Shown here in pieces: positions 9,984 to 18,204 of a stretch of DNA of 64,000 nucleotides. This DNA comes from Tsukamurella paurometabola. GTDB lineage: Bacteria; Actinomycetota; Actinomycetes; Mycobacteriales; Mycobacteriaceae. The stretch is from assembly GCF_900631615.1 (NCBI RefSeq), contig NZ_LR131273.1, forward strand, positions 4,186,850-4,250,849, in the 5' to 3' direction. A program made the position numbers and the translations under genes. Below the pieces are notes generated by a model. It searched no databases. It was not told the DNA's origin and saw only the letters and a program-made list of their open reading frames with translations. Every line of letters begins with the position of its first letter. Positions within the stretch are counted from its first letter, which is position 1.

Positions 9984-12900
9984 ATCCAGTCCCGGGTGAC
10001 GGCGGGATCGATCACGTCGTCCAGCTCGAAGGTGGTGGCGGCGTGCAGCGCCCGGCCGCGCTGGTAGGCGAGGGCCAGCAACTGCTCGAAGAGCGCCGCT
10101 CGGGCCGCCTCGTCCGGCGCGGCCGCGAGTTCCTTACTGAAACCGAGCCGCACCGCACCCTCGAGCCCCATGCCGCCGATCTCGCCCGTGGGCCAGGCGA
10201 CGGTGAACTGCGGGGCGTGGAAGCTCCCGCCGGTCATCGCCATCGCGCCGAGACCGTAGCCCTTGCGCAGCACGATCACCCCGAGGGGCACGGTCAGACG
10301 TGCGCCCACGACGAAAAGCCGTGAGAACCGCCGTACCGTCGCCTGTTCCTCCGCCTCCGGTCCGACCATGAACCCCGGGGTGTCGCACAGCGAGATCACC
10401 GGAAGCCCGTGCGCCTGCGCCAGTTCGAGGAAGTCCGCGAGCTTGTCCGCGGCCTCCGCGTCGATCGCACCGCCGAGGTGGCGGGTGCTGTTCGCGATGA
10501 GCGCGAAGGGCTTTCCCTCGACCCGCACCAGAGCGGTGATCACGCCGACGCCGTAGTCGCGGCGCAATTCCAGCGTCGAGTCCTCGTCGACGATCGCGGC
10601 GATCGCGGCGCGGACGTCGTAGGCGCGCAGCCGATTCTCCGGGACCACGTGGCGGGCGACCCGCGGGTCGGGCGCGGTCCACGCACCCGCGGCGGGCGAG
10701 AAGTAGCCGAGGTACCGGCGCGCCAGGGCGACGGCGTCCGCCTCGTCGTCGGCGACGACGTGGACGACGCCGTTGCGGCGCTGCACGTCGACGGGGCCGA
10801 TGGCCTCCGGCGGGTACTCCCCGAGCCCGCCGCCGGAGATCATCGCGGGCCCACCCATGCCGAGATTGGCGTCCGGGGTGGCGATCACGACGTCGCAGAT
10901 GCCGGCCAGCGCCGCGTTGCCCGCGAAGCACCGTCCGGACACGACGGCGATGAGCGGCACCCTGCCGCGCAGCGCGCCGAGCGACCGGAAGGTGGGGACG
11001 TCGAGTCCCGCCACGATGTCGAGGTCCGTATCGCCGGGACGGCCGCCGCCGCCCTCCGCGAACAGCACGATGGGCACGCCACGGCGATCGGCGACATCGA
11101 TCAGCCGATCCGTCTTGGCGTGGTTGCGCCAGCCCTGAGTACCTGCGAGCACCGTGTAGTCGTACGAGATCACCATGGCCTCGGCGCCGTCGATAGTCGC
11201 GAGGCCGCCGATGAGGCCGTCCGCGGCACCGGTGGCGATCAGCTCCTCCTCGGAGCGTCGCGCCCGCTGCGCGGGTAGCAGCAGCGCGCCGTACTCGGTG
11301 AAGCTGCCCTCGTCCACCAGATCGCCGATGTTCTCCCGGGCGGTGCGCCGCCCGATCCTCCGCCGCTTCGCGACGGCCTCCGGCCGGCCCTCGTCCAGGG
11401 TCACCCGGTGCCGCTCGCGCACCTCGTCGAGGTCCGCGCGCGGCCGGTCGAGATCCAGGGCGTCGCCGCCGGCGCCGCCCGTCCCCGCCCCACCGGAGGG
11501 GAAGTACGTCACGAGCGGGGTCCCCGCGGTGACGGTCCGCCCGGGCTCGACCAGCACGTCGCCGACGGTGACGGGCACGGCGAGGACCTGCTCGTGTTCC
11601 ATCTTCATCGCTTCCAGCACCACGAGGGCGGTGCCGGGTTCGGCCTCGGCGCCGGCCTCCGCCACGGCGACGACGGTGCCGGTCAGCGTCGCGCGGAGCA
11701 CGTCGCCGTCCAGCGCTGCCAGATCCGAGTCGGGCGACGCGGCCGCGGCCGGCTCGGGTACGAGGCCGCCGATGCGGCGCGCGAGGTACCCGGTGTCGAC
11801 GGGGCCCGAGCGGAATTCGGAGTCGGTGAGGACCGCGCGGAGCAACTCGACGTTGGTCCCGACGCCGTCGATGACGAACTCCCCCAGTGCCGCGTCGGCC
11901 TTGGCGTAGGCGCGAGCCGGAGTGGCCGCGCGCACGATCACCTTCGCCAGCAACGAGTCGTACCGGGCGGAGGTGGTCAGCCCCGGTCGGCCGTAGTCGT
12001 CGACGCGGACTCCGGGCCCGGTCGGTGGGGTGTAGCCGGTCAGCGTGCCGGCGGCCGGAAGGACGGTGCCGTCGCGTTGCGGGACCTCGAGATTCACCCG
12101 GGCCTGCACCGCGGTGCCGTGGGCGGCGGCGGGCTCGCCGGCGACGACGCCGTCGCGGCAGCGGACGGCGGGCGGCAGGCCGACGTCGTCCAATCGCGCC
12201 CCCTCGGCGAGGGAGAGTTGCGTGGCGACGAGGTCCACACCCGTCACCTCCTCGGTCACGGTGTGCTCCACCTGGATCCGGGGATTGACCTCGAGGAAGG
12301 CGGGCTCGCCGTCCCGCACCAGGAACTCCACCGTCGCGAGCCCGCGGTAGCCGGCGGAGGCGCACAACCGTGCGGCGTGGCGGTGCAGCGCGGCGCGGAG
12401 GTCGTCGTCCAGCGCCGGCGCGGGCGCCACCTCGACGAGCTTCTGATTGCGGCGCTGCACGCTGCAGTCGCGGTCCCCGAGGGCCAACGCGGCGAGACCG
12501 TCGCCGATCACCTGGACCTCGATGTGCCGGGCGCCGGTCTGCAGTTCCTCGGCGAACACCCGGCCGTCGCCGAAGCCGAGCTCGGCCTCGGAGACACAGG
12601 CGCGGTACGCGGACTCGAGGTCGTCGTGGAACCGGGGACCGGGCAGCACCGCTCGCATACCGCGGCCTCCGCCGCCGGCGACGGCCTTGATCATCACACC
12701 GTGCGGGCGGCCCTCCGCAAAGGCGCGCACCGTCGCCAGGTCGGCCCCGCCGTCCGTGGCGGCCGGAACGGGCACCCCCGCAGCGACCGCCGCGGCACGG
12801 GCCGCGGCCTTGTCGCCGAAGGTGCGAAGGACGCCGGGATCCGGTCCCACGAAGGTCAGGCCCGCGGCGGCGCAGTCCGCCGCGAAATCCGCGTTCTCGG

Positions 12901-13147
12901 CGAGGAATCCGTAGCCAGGGTGCACGGCGTCGGCGCCCGTCCTCGCCGCCGCCGCCACGATCGCATCACGATCCAGGTAGGCGGCGGGGCCGGAACCCGG
13001 GAGTGCGACGGCGGCGTCCGCGGCGGTGACATGGGGCGTGTCGCCATCGTCCTCGGCATGGACGGCCACCGTCGCCACGCCGAGTTCCCGTGCGGTGCGG
13101 ATGATCCGCAGCGCGATCTCCCCGCGGTTGGCGATGAGCAGCTTCAC
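9965..13147 (-). CDS. Single-chain biotin-dependent acyl-CoA carboxylase (BC-BCCP-CT fusion)
   Basis: This 1060-residue enzyme carries all three activities on one chain. The biotin carboxylase domain (1-455) has the ATP-grasp loop KAVAGGGGRGMR, HPGYGFLAENADF and LEVNPRIQVEHTVTE. The biotin domain follows, with biotinyl Lys515 in VLEAMKMEHEQ. The carboxyltransferase (about 570-1060) has YDYTVLAGTQGWRNHAKTDR, FAEGGGGRPGD and FMVGPEAEEQATVRR. The layout matches the single-chain long-chain acyl-CoA carboxylase described from M. avium subsp. paratuberculosis; the substrate here is not known. The start GTG 13147 overlaps the acyl-CoA synthetase stop by four bases, and that gene probably supplies the acyl-CoA. 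Confidence 0.93.
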   Translation of the reverse strand: MKLLIANRGEIALRIIRTARELGVATVAVHAEDDGDTPHVTAADAAVALPGSGPAAYLDRDAIVAAAARTGADAVHPGYGFLAENADFAADCAAAGLTFVGPDPGVLRTFGDKAAARAAAVAAGVPVPAATDGGADLATVRAFAEGRPHGVMIKAVAGGGGRGMRAVLPGPRFHDDLESAYRACVSEAELGFGDGRVFAEELQTGARHIEVQVIGDGLAALALGDRDCSVQRRNQKLVEVAPAPALDDDLRAALHRHAARLCASAGYRGLATVEFLVRDGEPAFLEVNPRIQVEHTVTEEVTGVDLVATQLSLAEGARLDDVGLPPAVRCRDGVVAGEPAAAHGTAVQARVNLEVPQRDGTVLPAAGTLTGYTPPTGPGVRVDDYGRPGLTTSARYDSLLAKVIVRAATPARAYAKADAALGEFVIDGVGTNVELLRAVLTDSEFRSGPVDTGYLARRIGGLVPEPAAAASPDSDLAALDGDVLRATLTGTVVAVAEAGAEAEPGTALVVLEAMKMEHEQVLAVPVTVGDVLVEPGRTVTAGTPLVTYFPSGGAGTGGAGGDALDLDRPRADLDEVRERHRVTLDEGRPEAVAKRRRIGRRTARENIGDLVDEGSFTEYGALLLPAQRARRSEEELIATGAADGLIGGLATIDGAEAMVISYDYTVLAGTQGWRNHAKTDRLIDVADRRGVPIVLFAEGGGGRPGDTDLDIVAGLDVPTFRSLGALRGRVPLIAVVSGRCFAGNAALAGICDVVIATPDANLGMGGPAMISGGGLGEYPPEAIGPVDVQRRNGVVHVVADDEADAVALARRYLGYFSPAAGAWTAPDPRVARHVVPENRLRAYDVRAAIAAIVDEDSTLELRRDYGVGVITALVRVEGKPFALIANSTRHLGGAIDAEAADKLADFLELAQAHGLPVISLCDTPGFMVGPEAEEQATVRRFSRLFVVGARLTVPLGVIVLRKGYGLGAMAMTGGSFHAPQFTVAWPTGEIGGMGLEGAVRLGFSKELAAAPDEAARAALFEQLLALAYQRGRALHAATTFELDDVIDPAVTRDWIRTLTR

Positions 13148-14877
13148 TTCGACTCCCCCTCGGCCGCGATACGGGCGGCCCGCTCGAACAGTTCACCCTT
13201 GCGGACCTTGCCGGTCGCGGTCATCGGCAGTGCGTCGACCACGACGAAGTCGGGCACCTTGTAGCCCGCCATGTTCTCGCGCGCCCAGGCGGTGAGTTGG
13301 GCGACGTCGACGGGGCCCGCCGAGACGACGAACGCGAGCGGCACCTGTCCGCGGCGCGCGTCGGGACGCGGGACGACCGAGACGGATCCGATCGCCGGGT
13401 GGCCCTTGAGCAGCGCCTCCACCTCGGACGGGAAGACGGACATGCCGTTCACCTTGATCATCTCCTTGGTCCGCGCGAGGTAGTGCACCGCACCCCAGTC
13501 GTCGATCTTGCCCACGTCGCCGGTGTGGAGCCAACCGTGGCGGATCGCCTCGGCCGTGGCGTCGGGGCGACGGTGGTACCCGCTGAGGATCGATTCGCTG
13601 CGGACCACGATCTCGCCGGTCTCGCCCACGGGGACGGGGGCGCCGTCGGCACCGACGACGAGGATGTCCGTGCCGGGCACCGGAAGTCCGCAGAAGACGG
13701 GATCCGCCGTGAGGTCGCGGTCGTCGTCCTGGAAGCCGAGCGTGAAGGTGTCCGCGGTGTGCGTCTCCGTCATGCCGTAGGAGGCCTCGCGGAGCACGCC
13801 TCCGGTGAGGGCGCGCCACCGCGCGCGCAGCTCGGGCGTGAGCTTGAGCACGAAGGAGACCGCGAGTGGGTTGACCACGCTGCGGAAGGCCGCACCGTCG
13901 ACGCCCGGCAGGTCCATGAGCTCGACGTAGTTGTCGACGGTCGCGACCAGGTCCGTGACCCTGTGGCGCGCGATCAGCGCGGCCGCGACCGAGGGATCCC
14001 ACCGCGTCATCAACACGATCGTCTGGCCGTTGATGAGGGGCTTGAGGATGCCGAAGTCCTCGCCGGCGATCCAGAAGACGGGCAGGAAGTTCAGGCCGAC
14101 CGGGTCAGCCTCGCCGACGGTGCCGCCGCCCGCCAGCGTAGCCGTGGCCGCGGTGTAGGCCATGTGCCGTTGGGTGTGCTCGCAGCCCTTGGGCAGGCCC
14201 GTCGTGCCGCCGGTGTAGTTCAACGCGGCGAGCGCATCCGGATCCGAATCCCGGGCCGGGGCGCGATCCGCAGCTGTCACGCGGTGCCAGTCGCTGCGCG
14301 GGTCCGGTGCGGTCTCGAACGGCGGCGACGCGTCCGGGAGCGGCGACGACCCGGCGAGGAGATCGCCGAGTCCGGTGGCGATCACGGTGTGGACCGGCGT
14401 CTCGGCGCGGACCGACTCCACCAGGTCCAGCAGGTCCGTCTGCGCCAGCAGTACGCCGACTCCCGCGTCCTCCAGTTCGTGCTGCAGCTCGCGGCCCTTG
14501 AGGAGGGGATTGACCGGCACGTGGACCGCACCCAGCTTCAGGATGCCGAGCATGGCGATGGCGAACTGCGGGCAGTTGCCGAGATAGACGCCGACCGCGT
14601 CGCCCGGGCGGACGCCCCGGTCCGCGAGCGCACCCGCGAACCGGTCGGAGAGCTCGTCGTACTCGGCGTAGGTCACGTCGCGGCCGTAGAAGGTGATCGC
14701 GACCGTGTCCGGCCGGTGCCGGGCCCAGTGCCGCAGGTGTTCCACCATCGCGGGGGTGCCCGCCGGGTACTCGACGCTGCGCGGCACCTGAGCGGGCCAG
14801 TTCCGGTCGCGCAGGGCGCGGATCTCGTCCGCGGCGGCGTCGAGCGCGGCGGCGACGTCGGTGGTCCGGTCGGTCAT
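13144..14877 (-). CDS. AMP-forming acyl-CoA synthetase
   Basis: This 577-residue adenylate-forming enzyme activates a carboxylic acid to acyl-AMP and then acyl-CoA. The nucleotide-binding motif YTGGTTGLPKG lies near 220, the aromatic/adenine motif YGMTETHTADTF near 360, the hinge motif LHTGDVGKIDD near 460 and the C-terminal catalytic Lys motif ATGKVRKGELF near 560. ATG 14877 (MTDRTTDVAAALDAAADEI) is used; frame extension upstream is only antisense to the TetR gene. Because it is translationally coupled to the carboxylase, it likely feeds that enzyme. The chain length of the substrate cannot be read from the sequence. Confidence 0.92.
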   Translation of the reverse strand: MTDRTTDVAAALDAAADEIRALRDRNWPAQVPRSVEYPAGTPAMVEHLRHWARHRPDTVAITFYGRDVTYAEYDELSDRFAGALADRGVRPGDAVGVYLGNCPQFAIAMLGILKLGAVHVPVNPLLKGRELQHELEDAGVGVLLAQTDLLDLVESVRAETPVHTVIATGLGDLLAGSSPLPDASPPFETAPDPRSDWHRVTAADRAPARDSDPDALAALNYTGGTTGLPKGCEHTQRHMAYTAATATLAGGGTVGEADPVGLNFLPVFWIAGEDFGILKPLINGQTIVLMTRWDPSVAAALIARHRVTDLVATVDNYVELMDLPGVDGAAFRSVVNPLAVSFVLKLTPELRARWRALTGGVLREASYGMTETHTADTFTLGFQDDDRDLTADPVFCGLPVPGTDILVVGADGAPVPVGETGEIVVRSESILSGYHRRPDATAEAIRHGWLHTGDVGKIDDWGAVHYLARTKEMIKVNGMSVFPSEVEALLKGHPAIGSVSVVPRPDARRGQVPLAFVVSAGPVDVAQLTAWARENMAGYKVPDFVVVDALPMTATGKVRKGELFERAARIAAEGESK

Positions 14878-14903
14878 GGGGCTCCTTCGGTGCGTCGGCT
14901 CCG

Positions 14904-15524
14904 TCAGAAGCCGATCAGTCGTTCGGCGACGCGGATCTGATCCGCGACGAACCGCTCGCGGGCGGCGGGACTGTCGCGCGCGACGCGCTTCGCGCCGTGG
15001 TGAATGGTGTCGTTGAGGATGGTGACCAGGGCCGCGGGCTCGAGGCACAGGTCGACGGTCTCCGGGGCGAGTGCTTCGAGGTAGGCGGTGTAGCGGCGGT
15101 GGGTGCGGCGGGTGGTCCGTCCCCAGATCTCGGCGACGTCGTCCCGGACCGGCGCCATCGCATCGAACAGTGCGACGAGGCCCCCGTTGGCGAAGACCGC
15201 GTCGGCGTAGGCGCGCATCGTGGCCGCGATGACCTCGCGCGGTTCCTCGGTGTCGATGCCGTCCAGCATCTGCGCGGACTCCAGTTCCGTGCCGACCCGG
15301 TCGACGAGCGCGAGAAGGATCTCGTCCTTCGACCGGAAGTAGGCGTAGAAGGTGGGCCTGGAGGTCTGTGCGCGGGCGGCGATGAGCTCCACCGTGGTGG
15401 CCGCGTAACCGAGGTCGTCGAAGCACTCGGCGGCCGCCCGGAGGAGTTGCTCCCGGCGGGTGCCGCCGGCGTCCTTGCGGTTCGCGCGGGCCCGCTCCTG
15501 CGATTCGCTGATCGTCACGCTCAC
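14904..15524 (-). CDS. TetR-family regulator of the synthetase/carboxylase operon
   Basis: The N-terminal helix-turn-helix (TTVELIAARAQTSRPTFYAYFRSKDEIL) is classic TetR, followed by an all-helical ligand domain. I place the start at GTG 15524 or GTG 15518 (VSVTISESQERARANR); a TTG at 15554 would add ten residues. The gene is first in an apparent minus-strand operon: 26 bases separate it from the acyl-CoA synthetase. It probably represses this unit in response to an acyl-CoA, an inference from position. I see no copy of the CTAAGCG palindrome here. Confidence 0.88.
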   Translation of the reverse strand: MSVTISESQERARANRKDAGGTRREQLLRAAAECFDDLGYAATTVELIAARAQTSRPTFYAYFRSKDEILLALVDRVGTELESAQMLDGIDTEEPREVIAATMRAYADAVFANGGLVALFDAMAPVRDDVAEIWGRTTRRTHRRYTAYLEALAPETVDLCLEPAALVTILNDTIHHGAKRVARDSPAARERFVADQIRVAERLIGF

Positions 15525-15570
15525 GAGTCTGCTCGGCTCCGCTCGCACCTTCAAGGACGCCGGCGCCGAC

Positions 15571-16953
15571 TCACGCCGCCACGGGGATCCCCGGTACCGC
15601 GTCCGGATCCTCGCGCACCGCCCTGCCGTTCGTCTCCTTGAGGAAGTAGGCGCTCGCGAAGGTCACGAGGCCCATGGCGGCCAGGTAGACTGAAACGAAC
15701 GTGGTGGACTGCGTCTCGGCGATGATGGCGGTCATGATGAGCGGCGCGACGCCCGAGACGGCGACCGCCGCCAGCTGGTAGGCCAGCGAGGCGCCCGAGT
15801 ACCGGATCCGCGGCTCGAACAGCTCGGCCATGAACGCGGCGAGCGGACCGTAGGTGAGGGCCTGCCCGAAGCTGGAGACGAACATCGCGACCGCGAGGAG
15901 CCCGACGTTCGTGGTCTCAGCGAGCCAGAAGAACGGGAACGCCCAGGCCATCAGGACGACGGCGCCGATCAGGATCAGCGGCCGGCGGCCGACACGGTCC
16001 GAGACCGCGCCGGCGGCCATGATCACGAGCGGCATCACCACCGAGGTGACGAGGACGCACGCGAGGATGGAGTTGCTGTTCATGCCCAGGCCGCCCGCGG
16101 AGGGCTTCTTGCTGCCGTAGCTCACGAAGCCCGCGATCGAGACGTAGAACGCGGAGTTCGTTCCGGCCAGCAGGCCTGCGCCGAGCACGATCTTCCGCCA
16201 GTGCTTGCGGACGGCCTCCGACAGCGGCGCTGCGGCGACGGCCTCCTTGCCCGCGTTCTTGGCCGCGACCTCGCGCTGGAGGGCCAGGAATTCCGGTGAG
16301 TCCTCGATCTTCTTGTGGATGTACATCACGACCGGAACGAGCACCGCGCTGGCCCAGAAGGGAACGCGCCAGCCCCAGCTCAGGAAGGCGGCGTCGTCGA
16401 GCACGCCGTTCATCAGGATCATCATCAGGTTGCCGAGCAGCAGGCCGAGCGGCACGCCCATCTGGCCGAAGGTCCCGGCGAAGCCGCGCTTCTTGGGTCC
16501 CGCGGACTCGGTCAGAAGCAGCACGACGCCGCCCCACTGCCCGCCGCAGGCGAGGCCCTGGATGAAGCGCAGGGACACCAGCAGGATCGGCGCGAGCGAG
16601 CCGATCGCGCTCGCGGTGGGCAGGCAGCCGATGAGGAAGGTGGCCGTGCCCATCGCGACCAGACACCAGATGAGCATCGGCTTGCGGCCGATCTTGTCAC
16701 CGAAGTGACCGGCCAGGATGCCGCCCACCGGCCGGGCGATGAAGCCCACCGCGAACGTGGCGAACGCCATGAGCGTTCCCATCAGGGGCGACAGGTCCGG
16801 GAAGAAGACCTTGTCGAACACCAGGGCGGCGGCGGTGCCGTAGACGAAGAAGTCGTACCACTCGATCGAACTGCTCACCAGCCCGGCCGTGAGGAGTTTG
16901 CCGTGCGACTTCTTCACCGGCGCGACGGCACCGGGCTCGTGGGTCTGTGTCAT
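15571..16953 (-). CDS. MHS-family MFS transporter (metabolite:H+ symporter)
   Basis: This 460-residue, 12-helix major-facilitator protein has the diagnostic loop 2-3 motif GGILAGHFGDKIGRKPML and the N-terminal SSSIEWYDFFVYGTAAAL of metabolite:H+ symporters (the shikimate/alpha-ketoglutarate/proline-betaine group). The second MFS motif is DRVGRRPLI. The start is ATG 16953. It is divergent from an alpha/beta hydrolase; a degenerate copy of the CTAAGCG palindrome lies between them. The substrate is probably a carboxylate, perhaps one that feeds the catabolic operon at 18-30 kb (inference). Confidence 0.9.
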   Translation of the reverse strand: MTQTHEPGAVAPVKKSHGKLLTAGLVSSSIEWYDFFVYGTAAALVFDKVFFPDLSPLMGTLMAFATFAVGFIARPVGGILAGHFGDKIGRKPMLIWCLVAMGTATFLIGCLPTASAIGSLAPILLVSLRFIQGLACGGQWGGVVLLLTESAGPKKRGFAGTFGQMGVPLGLLLGNLMMILMNGVLDDAAFLSWGWRVPFWASAVLVPVVMYIHKKIEDSPEFLALQREVAAKNAGKEAVAAAPLSEAVRKHWRKIVLGAGLLAGTNSAFYVSIAGFVSYGSKKPSAGGLGMNSNSILACVLVTSVVMPLVIMAAGAVSDRVGRRPLILIGAVVLMAWAFPFFWLAETTNVGLLAVAMFVSSFGQALTYGPLAAFMAELFEPRIRYSGASLAYQLAAVAVSGVAPLIMTAIIAETQSTTFVSVYLAAMGLVTFASAYFLKETNGRAVREDPDAVPGIPVAA

Positions 16954-17036
16954 GGATGGCCCTTCGTGAAAGTTGTGATCCCCGACACAGAGAATGCTTG
17001 ACGTTGACGTTCGTGTCAACCAGGTACGGGAAATTG

Positions 17037-17052
17037 CTAAGCGTTTGCTTAC
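17037..17052. promoter_or_regulatory. Degenerate TetR-type operator (third copy of CTAAGCG palindrome)
   Basis: CTAAGCG-TT-TGCTTAC matches the two better palindromes at 29737 and 31165 except for one base in each end of the right half. It lies 84 bases upstream of the MHS transporter start and 75 bases upstream of the hydrolase start, so it could control either or both. Confidence 0.55.
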
Positions 17053-17127
17053 GCAGATGGGAGAACGTTTCCATGGCTTCGGACCGGTTCCGCACCGGCC
17101 GGGGCCACCATCACGTACAAAGAGCCC

Positions 17128-18060
17128 ATGGCACTCCTCGAACCCGATTTCCCGTCCGCCAACGGCCGCGACACCGTGCGCGCCTGGATCTACACGCCCG
17201 TGCGCCAGCCCCGCGCGATCGTCCAGGTGATCCACGGCCTCGGCGAGCATTCGCGCCGCTACCTGCGCCTGATCACGGCCCTGCTCGACGCCGGCGTCGT
17301 CGTGGCCGCGGAGGACCACGCCGGCCACGGCGCCACCGCGATGAGCTCGGGCGTGTGGGGCGACGCGGGTGACGACGCCGCGCGCGTCCTGGTCGCCGAC
17401 GCCGCCGCGCTGCGGTCCACGGTCCGGGAGCTGCACCCCGGCCTTCCGTACATCGCGTTCGGGCATTCGATGGGCTCGATGATCGCGCGTGGGCTCGCCA
17501 TCGCGGAGCCGGACGGCATCGACGGCCTGGCGTTGTGCGGGATCGCCGCGCAGATCGCGGGGCTCGACGGGGTCGTCGACCGCGCAGCGCTCGCCGCGGA
17601 GCCCGATCAGGCCGGCCCTGCGCCCGAGCACTACGTGGCGGAACTCTTCGACGGTTTCGTCTCGCGGTTCGGCGACGGCGCCGGCCCGACGGATTGGGTC
17701 GCCCGCGATACGGCGGTCGTCCGCGACCACGCGCGCGACCCGTTCAACAACTTCGGAGCGCCACTGTCGGCCCGGTTCCTCCGGGGCTTCATCGAGCTCT
17801 ACGACGCCGCGAACGGCGCGGCCTTCTACGCCGCCCTCCGGCCGGAGACACCCGTGCTGATCCTCGCGGGAGACCAGGACCCGGTGACCAACTACGGCGA
17901 GGGCGCCTACCACGTGGCGAACGCTCTCGTCTCCACCGGTCATCCCGCCGTGCGCACGCGCGTCTACCCGGGCGTTCGGCACGAGGTGCACAACGAGCCG
18001 GAGACCCGTGACGACGTGACCGCCGAGCTCCTCGCGTTCATCGACCGCATCATCGGCTGA
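17128..18060 (+). CDS. Alpha/beta hydrolase, monoacylglycerol-lipase-like
   Basis: This 310-residue serine hydrolase has the oxyanion region QVIHGLGEHSRRY, the nucleophile elbow GHSMGSM (Ser about 114), an acid residue in LAGDQDPV and catalytic His in GVRHEVHNE, in the order of the Hydrolase_4 family. The family includes monoglyceride lipases and lysophospholipases. No signal peptide is visible, so it is probably cytoplasmic. Its position opposite an MHS transporter and next to fatty-acid genes suggests ester hydrolysis of an imported compound, which is an inference. Confidence 0.88.
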   Translation: MALLEPDFPSANGRDTVRAWIYTPVRQPRAIVQVIHGLGEHSRRYLRLITALLDAGVVVAAEDHAGHGATAMSSGVWGDAGDDAARVLVADAAALRSTVRELHPGLPYIAFGHSMGSMIARGLAIAEPDGIDGLALCGIAAQIAGLDGVVDRAALAAEPDQAGPAPEHYVAELFDGFVSRFGDGAGPTDWVARDTAVVRDHARDPFNNFGAPLSARFLRGFIELYDAANGAAFYAALRPETPVLILAGDQDPVTNYGEGAYHVANALVSTGHPAVRTRVYPGVRHEVHNEPETRDDVTAELLAFIDRIIG

Positions 18061-18172
18061 GGCCGGCCGCCCTGCCTGTGGACAGCTCCCAGCAGGGCGC
18101 TGGTGTCCCCGTCACGAATCGGTGTCCCACCAACCGCTGCAGCGGGGGCACCAGCTCCGGCCGGGGACGCGG

Positions 18173-18188
18173 GCTCCCCGCGGGGAGC
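18173..18188. terminator. Palindrome in a convergent intergenic region
   Basis: GCTCCCCGCGGGGAGC is a perfect 16-base palindrome between the convergent hydrolase (ends 18060) and acyl-CoA ligase (ends 18205). A second palindrome, CCGCTGCAGCGG, lies just upstream near 18134. Together they probably form the terminator region. The ligase stop itself lies in the loop of a short GCGGG/CCCGC hairpin at 18199-18212. Confidence 0.55.
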
Positions 18189-18204
18189 GCGCCGCCGGGC
18201 GGGG

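Noticed and set aside
15525-15554. Ten-residue N-terminal extension of the TetR gene from a TTG
   Set aside because: TTG starts are rare, and two GTG codons nearer the helix-turn-helix give the normal TetR N-terminal length.
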